A stretch of DNA of 64,000 nt, taken from contig CAWCDT010000007.1 in the NCBI GenBank assembly GCA_963794385.1, positions 62,001-126,000 on the forward strand, written 5' to 3'. Position 1 is the first letter of the stretch. Every line of letters starts with the position of its first letter. The notes beneath the pieces are model-generated. The model saw only the letters and a program-made list of their open reading frames with translations, was not told the DNA's origin and searched no databases. Shown here in pieces: positions 51,779 through 63,980 of the stretch. The position numbers and the translations under genes are program-made. The stretch comes from Gaiellasilicea sp963794385 (lineage in GTDB: Bacteria; Actinomycetota; Thermoleophilia; Gaiellales; Gaiellaceae).

Positions 51779-52726
51779 GTGGCCGACGTCGCCTACATCC
51801 CGGGCGCGGCAGGAGGCGAGCGGCGTCCGGCGGTCGGTTACGCGATGGTCATCTCGGCGGCCCTCCTCTTCGCGTTGAACGGCACCGTCTCGAAGGTCGT
51901 CCTTCAATCCGGCGTCTCTCCGCTCGAGCTGACCCAGTTCCGTGCGACCGGCGCGTGCCTCGGCTTCGCGCTCGTCCTCGCCCTCACGCGTCCCGCGAGC
52001 TTGCGGCTGACCCGCCGCGAACTGCCCTACGTCGCCGTCTGGGGCGTGGCCGGTGTCGCCATGGTGCAGTGGCTCTACTTCGTCTCGATCGAGCGGCTTC
52101 CGATCGGGGTCGCGCTCCTGATCGAGTACCTGGCCCCGATCCTGATCGCGCTCTGGGCGTGGGCCGTCTTCAAGGAGCGGATCCGCCGCCGAATCTGGGC
52201 TGCGCTCGTGCTCGCACTCGCCGGCCTCGCACTCGTCATGGAGGTGTGGAGCGGCCTTACTCTCGACGGGCTCGGCGTCGCGGCGGCACTCCTCGCGGCG
52301 GTCGCCTACGCGGTCTACGTGCTGATGGCGGAGCACGCGGTGAGGTGGCGAGACCCCGCGTCGCTCACGTGTTTCGGCTTTCTCTTCGCCGCGCTTTTCT
52401 GGGCGGTCGCGCAGCCGCTGTGGCGGTTCCCGGCGGGCCGTCTCGACGACCGGGTCTCTCTGCTCGGCCACCTCGAGCGGTTCGCGCTCCCCGTCTGGCT
52501 CCTCCTCTTCTACATCGTCCTCGCGGGAACGATGGTGACGTTCCTCCTCGTCGCCACGGCGCTCCGCCACATCTCGGCGACGAGTGTCGGCATCGTGGCG
52601 ATGCTCGAGCCCGTCGCGGCGAGCGCGGTCGCCTTTCTGTGGCTCGGCGAGTCGTTCGGCGCGGCCCAGCTCGTCGGTGGCGCGATCGTCCTCGCCGGGA
52701 TCCTGCTTGCCCAGACGGCGCGCTAG
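51779..52726 (+). CDS. EamA-family (DMT superfamily) metabolite transporter
   Basis: 315 residues with ten predicted membrane helices in two EamA repeats (first with ALLFALNGTVSKVVL and FRATGACLGFAL, second with ALLAAVAYAVYVLMAEHAV and ISATSVGIVAMLEPVAASAV). Members export amino acids or other metabolites in the RhtA/YdcZ manner; the substrate is not known. GTG start at 51779, 24 bp after tRNA-Pro. Confidence 0.93.
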   Translation: MADVAYIPGAAGGERRPAVGYAMVISAALLFALNGTVSKVVLQSGVSPLELTQFRATGACLGFALVLALTRPASLRLTRRELPYVAVWGVAGVAMVQWLYFVSIERLPIGVALLIEYLAPILIALWAWAVFKERIRRRIWAALVLALAGLALVMEVWSGLTLDGLGVAAALLAAVAYAVYVLMAEHAVRWRDPASLTCFGFLFAALFWAVAQPLWRFPAGRLDDRVSLLGHLERFALPVWLLLFYIVLAGTMVTFLLVATALRHISATSVGIVAMLEPVAASAVAFLWLGESFGAAQLVGGAIVLAGILLAQTAR

Positions 52727-52791
52727 ATGCCGATCATCTAGCCTCCCCCATTCGGGGAATCGAGCCGCCCGCGCCGAAGCCCGATCACCTC

Positions 52792-53274
52792 ATGGCAAGA
52801 ATGCTGTCCTCGAGCCTGATCCGGATCGTCCTGAGCGCCGTTGCGATGGTGCTCGCACTCGCGCCCGCGGCCACCGCGTCGACGCTGAGCGGGAGCGAGC
52901 GCTCGCTGCTCGCGGCGGTCAACGAGGTGCGGGCGGACCACGACCTGCGGCCGCTCCGCGTCGATCCCACACTCGTTCGGGCGGCGCGAGCACACTCGAC
53001 CGCGCTGCTGCGGGAGAACGTGTTCACGCACGGATCGTTCGCGGCGCGCCTGGCCCACTTCGGCGCGCGTGGCTCTGCCTTCGGCGAGAACCTCGCCTGG
53101 GGCACCGGCTCGTACGCGAACGCGCGGAGCATCGTGCGTTCGTGGCTCGAGAGCCCGGGTCACCGTGCCAACCTGCTTCGGCCCGGGTGGGACCGAATCG
53201 GAATCGGCGCCCGCGTCGGCACCTTCCTCGGTCACGACGGCGCAACCGTCGTCACCGCAGACTTCGCGGTCTAG
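52792..53274 (+). CDS. secreted CAP/SCP-domain protein
   Basis: ATG at 52792, 160 residues. Signal peptide to about residue 30 (IRIVLSAVAMVLALAPAATA). CAP domain: SLLAAVNEVRADHDLRPLRV, AARAHSTALL with the first active-site-like His, FTHGSF, GENLAWG, and SWLESPGHRANLLRPGWDRIGIG carrying the second His, then TVVTADFAV. Bacterial CAP proteins are exported and of uncertain role. The stop overlaps the convergent response regulator by four bases. Confidence 0.92.
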   Translation: MARMLSSSLIRIVLSAVAMVLALAPAATASTLSGSERSLLAAVNEVRADHDLRPLRVDPTLVRAARAHSTALLRENVFTHGSFAARLAHFGARGSAFGENLAWGTGSYANARSIVRSWLESPGHRANLLRPGWDRIGIGARVGTFLGHDGATVVTADFAV

Positions 53275-53708
53275 CTCTCCGCCATCAGGGCGCGGAGCTC
53301 GGTGAGCTTCTCGCGCCGGAGCTCGTCTCTCTCGCCGCGCTCGAGTCGGTGCAGGACGCCGCGCACGAGCGGAGCAAGCTCGACGGGGTTGAACGGCTTC
53401 GTGATGTAGTCGACCCCGCCGATGTCGAGGCCTCGGGCGCGGTCGCGGAACTCGGCGCGCGCGGTCAGGAAGATGATCGGGATATCCGCAGTCTCCTCGC
53501 CGTCGAGCAGGACCTCGGCGACGGCCCAGCCGTCGAGCCCCGGCATCATCACGTCGAGCAGGATCACGTCTGGCCGCTCCGCGACCACCTGCTCGAGACC
53601 GGACGGCCCGTCATTCGCCTCGAGCACCGACATCCCCTCCGCCTCGAGATTCACCCGGCAGAGCAGCCGGATCGGCGCCTCGTCGTCGATTACCAACACT
53701 TTCGTCAT
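53271..53708 (-). CDS. single-domain (CheY-like) response regulator
   Basis: 145 residues from ATG 53708; ATG 53720 would add four. Receiver domain: VLVIDDEAPIRLLC, phospho-acceptor Asp in ILLDVMMPGLDGW, Thr in IIFLTARAEF, Lys in YITKPFNPVEL, then a charged helical tail (RLERGERDELRREKL). No output domain, so it acts through protein contacts or as a phosphate relay. It follows the large sensor kinase by about 28 bp and is its likely target. Confidence 0.94.
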   Translation of the reverse strand: MTKVLVIDDEAPIRLLCRVNLEAEGMSVLEANDGPSGLEQVVAERPDVILLDVMMPGLDGWAVAEVLLDGEETADIPIIFLTARAEFRDRARGLDIGGVDYITKPFNPVELAPLVRGVLHRLERGERDELRREKLTELRALMAES

Positions 53709-53736
53709 CTCCGGAAGCATCCCTTACCCGCGGCTG

Positions 53737-56700
53737 TCATGTCTCACGCTCCGCCGCGCGCAGCTCCAGCACGAAGGTCGCGCCGCGCCCTTCCTCGGAG
53801 TCGACCCGAATCGTCCCCCCCATGGCGGTGACGAGCCCCTCCGCCAGGAAGAGGCCGAGACCGGTCGCGCCGGCGCCGACGGCGCCGGCCGCCGAAGCGT
53901 CGACACGATGGAACTTGCGGAAGATCCTTTCCTGCTCCGCGGGCGGGATGCCGACTCCCTCGTCCTCGACGCTGACCTCCACCGCGTCGTCGCGGCGGCG
54001 GGCTGCGACGGTAACCGTCCCTCCGGCCGGCGAGTAACGGACTGCGTTGTCGAGCAGGTGGGCGAGCACCTGGCCGAGCTTGTCCCGATCGGCCTCGGCG
54101 GCGAGCGGCTCGTCGTCGAGCGCGACGACGAAGCGATGTCCGGCCCGACCGTCCTTCGTCTCGACCGACCGGACCGCATCGTTGACGACCGCCCCGACGT
54201 CGGTCTCGGCGAGGTGCACAACGATCGCACCCGTCTCGAGCTGAGCGACCGAGAGAAGGCGGTCGACGATCGCGGTCAGCCGCGCGGACTCGGAGGAGAT
54301 GTAGCGCAGGAAGGTCGCGCGCTCTTCCTCGCCGAACGCGATGTCGTCGCGCAGCAGCGTCTCGGCGAAGCCGTAGATCGAGGTGAGCGGCGAGCGAAGC
54401 TCGTGAGAGACGGTCGAGACGAAGTCGGACTTCATCTGCTCGACGCTGCGCTCGGCCGAGATGTCGCGGAAGGCGTAGATCCGACCGGCGACCCCTCCGG
54501 CCGGATCGGTCATCACCGCCTCGCTGAGCGACAGCCAGACTTCGTCGTCCCCACGCCTGATGCTCACGAGGCGCGTGCCCCCGACGGAGCCGTCCTCGGC
54601 CTCGAGCGGCCGACCGAGCGCCTGTTCGGGCGCCCGCCCGAGCGCGTCCTGTTGCGGCACCCCGGTCACGCGCTCGGCAGCCGGGTTCCAGAGCACAACC
54701 CTGCCTTCCCGGTCGACCGCGACGATCCCGTCGGCGACGTTGGCGAGGATCGCCTCGCTCCGCTGCTGCTCGTGGCTCACGCCCTGGTACAGCTCGGCGT
54801 TCGCGCTTGCGCTCGCGGTCGTAGCAGCGAGCGCGTACAGCGCTTCCTGCTCCTCCTCGCGCCACCGGCGGGGATCGCGGTCGTAGACAGCGAGGATCCC
54901 GAGCACCGAGCCGTCCTGACCGATCATCGGCACGCCGAGGTACGCGGCGTGCCCAGCGGTCAGCATCGGATCAGCATCGCGGCTGCGCGGATCGTCGCGC
55001 ACGTCGGCAATCGCGCGCGCAGACCGCGTCTGGACGATGTCCCCGACCAGCCATGCGGTCGAGGCCGTGCGGGCTCCGATCGAGCCCGGATCGTGGTCGC
55101 CCGCGGTTACGCGGACGACGACCTCGTCGCCCTCCAGCAACCGGACGGACGCTGCGTCTGCCTGGAGGAGGCCGATCGCCGTACGGACTCCAAGCTCGAG
55201 GACGCTGTCGGGATCGAGCTCGCCCGCGAGCTCGCGGCCGGCGCGCGCGAGGCGCTGCGCCACCGAGCGAGCATGCCGCTCCCGTTCGTACAGCTCGCTT
55301 CGCTCGAGCGCGCCCTGTGCGGCGCCCGCCACCTGTGCTGCGAGCTCGAGCTGATCGTCGTCGAACGCTGTCTCCTCGCGGAAGAAGACGAGCGCGAGCC
55401 CGAGCTCCTCTCGATCCGACTGGACGAGGGGGATCGCAAGCAGGGCCCGCCGGTCGGCTCGCTCGGCCGCGCGGGCCAGCCCCCCGTCGAAGCGGCCGTC
55501 CCCGTCGAGGCGAGGCGACGCGAGCAGCTTCCCGGCGCGGGCGGCCGCGGCCAGCGTGTCGGCCTCGGCGGCGAGAAAGCCGGTGAGGTCCGGCCCGAGT
55601 CCGTGACCGCCGGCAAGCCGGAGCTCTCCTTCGTGGCTCCGCAGGACCGCGGCCGAGTCGGCCCCGAGGGCCTCCGCCGCAGCCTGGGCGACGGCGTCAA
55701 GGGTCGCCTCGGCCGAGAGGGGCTCGCTGAGCACGGACGCGATCCGGTAGAAGCCGCGCTCGACCTGCGCCTGCCGCGTGCTGTCCTCGTACGCTTCCGC
55801 ATTGCGCAAGGCGACGGAGGCGAGGGCGGCGAACGCCTCGATCAAGCGCAGGGCGGACTCGTCGAACCGCCCCGGCTCCCGGGAGCAGACCCCGAGGACG
55901 CCGAGTGTCTCGCCGAACGACAGAATCGGCGCCTCGATGACCTGCTCGAAGGCCGCGTACGTGGCGGCCGGCGGCGGCTGCTCGGTCGCGGCGAAGTCAC
56001 GGCGGAGCACCGGCTGGCCCGATGCGATCGCCTCGCCGATCGTTCCCTCGAGGGAGATTCGCCGCCCAACCCCTGACTCGGGCAGCCCCACCACAGCGCG
56101 ACAGACAAGCTCACGTCCGTCCGGCGTGAACGTCCAGCAATCGGCTGCGTCGGCATCCACGAGCGCGCGGAGCTCCTGGACGAGGCGGTCGATGACGACC
56201 TCCACGCGCAGATCGCTCGTCAACGCCTGTCCGGCCTTGAGCAGCGCGCGCTGCTCGGCCAGCCTGCGGTCGCTCTCCCGAAGCAGGCGCCGGGTGTCGA
56301 TGGCGGTCGCCGCCTCGTGGGCGACCGCCTCTGCGAGCGTGATCTCGGACTCCAGCCACTCGGTGGGCTCGGTGCGGTGCAGGCCCAGCACCCCGATGAC
56401 GCGCTGGAACGCGACGATCGGGGTTGCGAGCGCCCCCCGGGTATCGCGGCTCGTCAGCTCGTGCACGTGTCCGAGCGCAGGATCGTTCAGCTCCGGCGCG
56501 TCGAGCACGTCCCCCACGGCGATCGTTCGGCGCTCGCGCGCAGCCAGGTTCGAGACGGGCAGGCCGCTGGGATCGTCGAGCCGCGGCACGCCGGGCGCGT
56601 CCCACTCGGCGAAGATCGGCATCGCCTCCTCCGGCTCTCCGAGGCGGATGAAGCAGCGATCGACGTTCGCCGCCCTCGCGGTCTCCTCGACCGTGACTTG

Positions 56701-57645
56701 GAGAAGCTCGTCGAGGTCCCGCCGCGATCGGAGTGCGAGCGAGATGCGGGCGATCAGGCGCTCGCGTTCGAGGGCGTCGGCGAGCGCCCGCGCGGTTCGG
56801 GTGCGCTCGAGGGCGAGTCCCGCCTCCGCCGCGAGCGTCTGCATGAGCGCGAGCTCGCCCTGTTCGAAGAGGCGGCGCTCACGCATCGCGGCGAACACGA
56901 CGCCGACGACCTCGTCGCGCGCCCGCACCGGGACGAAAGCGCAGCTCTTCGCCTGCGCGATCTCGTTCAAGCGCTTGTTCACGAGCGGTGACGTCTCGGC
57001 GTCGAACACCGCGAAGCCGGCCCCCTCCCGCACAACCGTGCCGGCCCCGGACGCCTCGTGCTCGAGCGCGATCACCTCGCCGAGCATGCGGTCGGTCTGG
57101 TCGCCGCTGTCGTGCGTGGCAACGATGCGCGCGGTGCGGCCCTCGTCCTCGACGAGCGCGAGCTGCGCCAGGTCGAGCTGGAAGAGGCCGACGAGCTCGG
57201 CCAGGAGCGCGCGGGCGATCTCGGCCTGGTCCTCAGCGTCGAGCAGCCGGTGCGAGAGCCGGTCGACGCCTGCGAGCTCACGGTCGCGCAGCAACGAGCG
57301 CTCCTCTGCCTCGCGGGCGCGCCGCGCGCCGGTCACGAGCAGGGCGCGGTCGTCCCAGCTGCGCAGGATCGAGACGCCCGGCAAGGCGGCCACGAGGATC
57401 CCGGCCAGAGCGACGAATACGTTCCCGCCCAGCGGCTCGCGGGCAACGAGGGTGTCGATGCCCACGACCGCTGCAGCGAGTCCGACGCACGGGAAGACGA
57501 GCGCCGTTGCGAAGCCGATCTCGTTCGTGCGGTGTCGTTCCCGCCAGAGAACGGGAGCGAGCGCGGCGCCCACGGTGAGATAGAGCGCCGCGAGAAGGAG
57601 CAAAGGCACCGCGTTGAACAGCACCGCCTGAGTCTCAGCGTTCAA
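53737..57645 (-). CDS. large multi-GAF/PAS hybrid-free sensor histidine kinase, about 1303 aa
   Basis: TTG at 57645 with GAGG seven bases upstream; GTG at 57675 is possible but lacks a site. About three membrane helices come first (residues 5-85), then a coiled coil and five GAF-type domains in tandem (roughly 120-960). Next are a PAS domain (ILANVADGIVAVDREGRVVLWN), HisKA with SHELRSPLTSIYGFAE, and an ATPase with NAVRYSPAGGTVTV, DEGVGIPPAEQERIFRKF and GLGLFLAEGLVTAMGG. No receiver domain. The many GAFs suggest sensing several small ligands or redox states. It forms an operon with the CheY-like regulator. Confidence 0.93.
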   Translation of the reverse strand: MNAETQAVLFNAVPLLLLAALYLTVGAALAPVLWRERHRTNEIGFATALVFPCVGLAAAVVGIDTLVAREPLGGNVFVALAGILVAALPGVSILRSWDDRALLVTGARRAREAEERSLLRDRELAGVDRLSHRLLDAEDQAEIARALLAELVGLFQLDLAQLALVEDEGRTARIVATHDSGDQTDRMLGEVIALEHEASGAGTVVREGAGFAVFDAETSPLVNKRLNEIAQAKSCAFVPVRARDEVVGVVFAAMRERRLFEQGELALMQTLAAEAGLALERTRTARALADALERERLIARISLALRSRRDLDELLQVTVEETARAANVDRCFIRLGEPEEAMPIFAEWDAPGVPRLDDPSGLPVSNLAARERRTIAVGDVLDAPELNDPALGHVHELTSRDTRGALATPIVAFQRVIGVLGLHRTEPTEWLESEITLAEAVAHEAATAIDTRRLLRESDRRLAEQRALLKAGQALTSDLRVEVVIDRLVQELRALVDADAADCWTFTPDGRELVCRAVVGLPESGVGRRISLEGTIGEAIASGQPVLRRDFAATEQPPPAATYAAFEQVIEAPILSFGETLGVLGVCSREPGRFDESALRLIEAFAALASVALRNAEAYEDSTRQAQVERGFYRIASVLSEPLSAEATLDAVAQAAAEALGADSAAVLRSHEGELRLAGGHGLGPDLTGFLAAEADTLAAAARAGKLLASPRLDGDGRFDGGLARAAERADRRALLAIPLVQSDREELGLALVFFREETAFDDDQLELAAQVAGAAQGALERSELYERERHARSVAQRLARAGRELAGELDPDSVLELGVRTAIGLLQADAASVRLLEGDEVVVRVTAGDHDPGSIGARTASTAWLVGDIVQTRSARAIADVRDDPRSRDADPMLTAGHAAYLGVPMIGQDGSVLGILAVYDRDPRRWREEEQEALYALAATTASASANAELYQGVSHEQQRSEAILANVADGIVAVDREGRVVLWNPAAERVTGVPQQDALGRAPEQALGRPLEAEDGSVGGTRLVSIRRGDDEVWLSLSEAVMTDPAGGVAGRIYAFRDISAERSVEQMKSDFVSTVSHELRSPLTSIYGFAETLLRDDIAFGEEERATFLRYISSESARLTAIVDRLLSVAQLETGAIVVHLAETDVGAVVNDAVRSVETKDGRAGHRFVVALDDEPLAAEADRDKLGQVLAHLLDNAVRYSPAGGTVTVAARRRDDAVEVSVEDEGVGIPPAEQERIFRKFHRVDASAAGAVGAGATGLGLFLAEGLVTAMGGTIRVDSEEGRGATFVLELRAAERET

Positions 57646-57838
57646 TGCGCGACCTCGGATGATAGATCCAGGCACCCCAGTTTGAAAGATGGGCCGTCCG
57701 GCCTATTGGAACTCGACCGAGAGCGGGATAGCGTGGCCGAACTGGGCGATGCGACCCGCGTTGCGCGGGGAGCATTGGACAAGGGGCCCTGTCGCGACGA
57801 CCCCCCGATGCGGCAGGGCCTCTTCCAAGCTGTTTTTT

Positions 57839-57919
57839 GCGCAAGAGCGGGATCCGCGGAAGCGGATCCCGCTCGCGCGAAGATCCCTGAAGGCGGCAGC
57901 TTTCGCTGCCGCGGGCTCA
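57839..57919 (+). repeat. intergenic two-hairpin repeat, family 2, copy A
   Basis: GCGCAA, a perfect 13-bp stem GAGCGGGATCCGC with GGAA loop (57845-57874), GCGCG, the spacer TCCCTGAAGGC, then stem GGCAGC-TTTC-GCTGCC (57895-57910) and CGCGGGCTC. A T6 run (57833-57838) precedes it. Lies between the divergent kinase and ispH. Confidence 0.72.
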
Positions 57920-57940
57920 TTGCCGCAGGTTCTGGCGGGC

Positions 57941-57946
57941 TACGAT
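57941..57946 (+). promoter_or_regulatory. -10 element TACGAT, leaderless ispH
   Basis: TACGAT ends seven bases before the ispH ATG; no Shine-Dalgarno. Confidence 0.5.
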
Positions 57947-57953
57947 CCCCGCG

Positions 57954-58906
57954 ATGGTCGAACGGGTCCTGCTCGCGTCGCCCCGCGGCTACTGCGCCGG
58001 GGTCGAACGCGCCGTCGAGACGGTCGAGCTGGCGCTCGAGCACTACGGGCCGCCCGTCTACGTGCGCAAGCAGATCGTCCACAACATCCACGTCGTCCGC
58101 GATCTCGAAGCCCGCGGCGCGATCTTCGTCGACACGGAGGCAGAGGCGCCGGAGGGAGCGACGATCGTGTACTCCGCGCACGGCGTTGCCCCGTCGGTAA
58201 ACGTTGCGTCGACCGCGCTCGGCCACAACGTGATCGACGCCACCTGTCCGCTCGTGACCAAGGTGCACGTCCAGGCGCGCCGCTACGCCGCGGCCGGCTA
58301 CACCGTTCTCCTGATCGGCCACGCCGGCCACGAAGAGGTCGTCGGCACGATGGGCGAGGCCCCGGAGGCGACGGTGCTCGTGCAGGACGTCTCGGAGGCG
58401 GAGGCCCTGCAGCTCTCCGCGGACGCGAAGGTCGCCTACATCACGCAGACAACGCTCTCCGTCGACGAGACGGCGGAGATCATCACCGTCCTGCGCCGGC
58501 GGTTCCCCGCGATCCACGCGCCGAAGAAGGAGGACATCTGCTACGCGACCTCCAACCGGCAGTGGGCGGTCAAGGAGATGCTGCCCGAGGTCGATCTCCT
58601 GCTCGTGATCGGCTCACACAACTCCTCCAACTCGAACCGGCTCGTCGACGTCGCCCGGGCTGCCGGCGTAGACGCCCACCTGATCGACGACGAGACCGAG
58701 ATCGACGAGACGTGGCTCGAGGGCGTGGCCACGGTCGGCGTCACGTCGGGCGCGTCCGCGCCCGAGAAGCTCGTCAGCCGCGTCTGCGACTGGTTCCGGG
58801 CGCGGGGCGTCGAGCAGATCGAGCCGTTCCGGATGGTCGACGAGGACGTCACCTTCCGGCTGCCGGTCGAGCTCCGTCGCGAGCTCGCGCTCGCCGAGAG
58901 CCAGCG

Positions 58907-58910
<4 letters not shown>
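57954..58910 (+). CDS. ispH: 4-hydroxy-3-methylbut-2-enyl diphosphate reductase
   Basis: 318 residues, the last step of the MEP isoprenoid pathway. The iron-sulfur cluster cysteines are Cys14 (PRGYCAGV), Cys98 (IDATCPLV) and Cys196 (DICYATSNRQ). Also present: YSAHGVAPSV, GHAGHEEVVGT with the substrate His, and VIGSHNSSNSNRL. It ends in a 4-bp convergent overlap with ileS. Length and motifs are complete. Confidence 0.98.
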
Positions 58911-61966
<3,056 letters not shown>

Positions 61967-61973
61967 GCGGTCG

Positions 61974-61979
61974 ATTCTA
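61974..61979 (-). promoter_or_regulatory. -10 element TAGAAT, leaderless ileS
   Basis: Minus-strand TAGAAT ends seven bases before the ileS ATG. Confidence 0.55.
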
Positions 61980-62065
61980 GGGAACAGTCTTCGGCGGTCT
62001 GTCGTTTTCAAGCAGTAGAGAGCGGGTATCCGTCTCTCTCCCCCAGCGAAAGGAACCACCAGAAC

Positions 62066-62386
62066 ATGGCAACTGCAGTCAAGGAAGACACGTTCACGCA
62101 CGAGGTGCTCGAGAGCGACACGCCGGTGATCGTGGACTTCTGGGCCGAGTGGTGCGGCCCGTGCCACGCCGTCGCGCCCGTGCTCGACCGGATCGTCGAG
62201 GAGCGCGCCGGCGAGGTGAAGCTCGTGAAGGTCAACATCGACGAGGAGCGTGCCCTGGCCGAGCGCTACGGCATCGCTTCGATTCCGACGATGATCCTCT
62301 TCCGGGACGGCGAGCCGTCCGAAGTCGCGATCGGCGCGCAGCCGAAGGGCGCGCTGGAGCGAAGCCTCGGCCTCGCAGCCGAGTAG
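62066..62386 (+). CDS. trxA: thioredoxin
   Basis: 106 residues, ATG at 62066 with AAAGGAA upstream. Active site WCGPC at 29-33 (VIVDFWAEWCGPCHAVAP), then VKVNIDEERALAERYGIASIPTMILF with the cis-Pro after SI. It is a canonical small thioredoxin. It is convergent to the DUF2231 gene at zero distance. Confidence 0.97.
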   Translation: MATAVKEDTFTHEVLESDTPVIVDFWAEWCGPCHAVAPVLDRIVEERAGEVKLVKVNIDEERALAERYGIASIPTMILFRDGEPSEVAIGAQPKGALERSLGLAAE

Positions 62387-62908
62387 CTACTCCTCCGCAG
62401 CCTCTTTTTCCGGGTGAGGGACCGGCGACGCCGCGCGGCTCGCCGGTTCCTCGACCAGGTTCAGCACACGCATGCCGTGCACGAAGACAATCGCGCCGCC
62501 CAGCCAGCCGCCCAGCGCGAGCAGGCCGTAGCCGACGAGCGTGAGCAGGAACGGGCCCGTCTCGACCCTGCCGTCGATCCCGTCCGAGTAACCGAGGATC
62601 GCGGCAAGCAGGAAGAAGACCGTCGCCGACACCATTGCGATCAGGTGTGAGGTGGCGGTGCGTTTGAGCGGCGTCCCGCTCTCGATCGCGAGCCAGTCGG
62701 CGAGGCCCGTGAGCGCCGTCGGGACGGTGACGACGAGGCCGACGACGAGGGCGAGCGCCCAGCCGGGAGCGGCCGCGTTCTCCGCGATGTCGAGCACGTC
62801 GAGGCAAGCAGCGAGCGTCGCGAACGTGTAGATCCCGATCGTCGCGTCGGTGAGCGGCGGGTGCACCGGGTGGCCGGGCAGGCCGCGGTAGAGCGCGTCG
62901 AGCTTCAC
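62387..62908 (-). CDS. DUF2231 four-helix membrane protein
   Basis: 173 residues, GTG at 62908. It begins GHPVHPPLTDATIGIYTFATL, with the His and Pro motif typical of DUF2231, then about four membrane helices (ALALVVGLVVTVPTALTGLAD, SHLIAMVSATVFFLLAAILG, FLLTLVGYGLLALGGWLGGAI). The tail is acidic. The family is sometimes linked to heme or redox membrane complexes, which is not shown here. Function unknown. Confidence 0.9.
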   Translation of the reverse strand: MKLDALYRGLPGHPVHPPLTDATIGIYTFATLAACLDVLDIAENAAAPGWALALVVGLVVTVPTALTGLADWLAIESGTPLKRTATSHLIAMVSATVFFLLAAILGYSDGIDGRVETGPFLLTLVGYGLLALGGWLGGAIVFVHGMRVLNLVEEPASRAASPVPHPEKEAAEE

Positions 62909-62956
62909 CTGGCCGAGCGTTTCCGCCCGGGCAGGACGGCAAACGCGGGGCGGTCT

Positions 62957-63103
62957 TTAGTCTTCGGCCGCTTCGAGGAAGCCGAGGAAGGCGGCGTGCT
63001 TGGCGAGCAGCGCCTCGATCTCCGCGAGGCCGACCGCCACCCAGTCCTCCAGCCAGCTGTCGGAGAGATCGTCGCCGATACTGTGCAGGCCGCGCTCGCT
63101 CAT
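62957..63103 (-). CDS. putative 48-residue acidic helical protein
   Basis: ATG at 63103, reading MSERGLHSIGDDLSDSWLEDW and then VAVGLAEIEALLAKHAAFLGFL, ending EAAED. A predicted amphipathic helix covers residues 20-45. The only nearby purine-rich tract touches the ATG directly, so translation is less certain than for other genes. The gene fits the 230-bp gap between DUF2231 and the lipid kinase. Function unknown. Confidence 0.4.
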   Translation of the reverse strand: MSERGLHSIGDDLSDSWLEDWVAVGLAEIEALLAKHAAFLGFLEAAED

Positions 63104-63179
63104 CTCCGGATGATCGGCGTTCGACTCGGCGGGTACATGGGCCGAACGGCCTATTTTTCCGGCCCGCTGGACCTCACTG

Positions 63180-63980
63180 ATGCAACGGTTTCTGATCGTC
63201 AACCCGCGCTCCGGCGCAGACGCTCCGAGCGCGGAGGGGCTCGTCGCGGCCGCGCGCGAGCGCGGGATCGAGCCGCGCGTGCTGGGCGAGGGAGACGACT
63301 TGGTCGACCTGGCTCGGCACGCGAGCGCCGACGTGATCGGGATGGCCGGCGGCGACGGTTCGCTCGCAGCGGTCGCGGCCGTGGCGATCGAGCGTGACGT
63401 TCCGTTCGTTTGCGTCCCCTTCGGGACCCGCAACCACTTCGCGCGTGACCTGGGCCTCGACCGCGACGACCCGATCGACGCGCTCGCGGCCTTCGACGGG
63501 GCGGAGCGGCGGATCGACGTCGGCCGCGTCGGTGAACGGCTCTTCCTCAACAACGTCTCCCTCGGCCTCTATGCGCGGCTGGTGCACCGGCGCGAGCACC
63601 ACCGGCGGCGACGCAACGCGCTCGCACGCGTGCGCGCGCTCGCCCTCACGCTGCAGGATCGCCGCCGCCGGCTGTTCACCATCGACGGGGAGGCCGTACG
63701 GGCGCGGCTCGTCCTCGTCGCCAACAACCACTACAGCCTCGAGCTCCTCTCGCTCGGGGAGCGCGAACGGCTCGACGAGGGGCTCCTCCATCTGTACGTC
63801 CCGCACGGTTTCCGACGGATCACCTGGGACGAGCGCACCGCGACCGCGCTCGAGATCGGCTCGCCGCTTCCCAGTGTCCGGGCGGCGATCGACGGCGAGC
63901 CCGTGGAGCTCGACACGCCGCTTCGCTTCACGATCGAGCCGAGGGCGCTACGTGTGCTCGTGCCTCGCGCGCCAGAGTGA
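63180..63980 (+). CDS. diacylglycerol kinase catalytic-domain (YegS/DgkB-like) lipid kinase
   Basis: 266 residues. NPRSGADAPS at the start, the nucleotide loop MAGGDGSLAAVA, VPFGTRNHFARDLGL, FLNNVSLGLYARLVHR, ANNHYSLELLSLGERERLDEGLL and a final IDGEPVEL with TPLRFTIEPRAL. These are the signature of the YegS/DAGK catalytic family, phosphorylating lipids such as diacylglycerol or sphingoid bases. It is shorter than the 290-330 typical, with a compact C-terminal beta domain. Start at 63180 has a weak upstream GGAC. Confidence 0.93.
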   Translation: MQRFLIVNPRSGADAPSAEGLVAAARERGIEPRVLGEGDDLVDLARHASADVIGMAGGDGSLAAVAAVAIERDVPFVCVPFGTRNHFARDLGLDRDDPIDALAAFDGAERRIDVGRVGERLFLNNVSLGLYARLVHRREHHRRRRNALARVRALALTLQDRRRRLFTIDGEAVRARLVLVANNHYSLELLSLGERERLDEGLLHLYVPHGFRRITWDERTATALEIGSPLPSVRAAIDGEPVELDTPLRFTIEPRALRVLVPRAPE

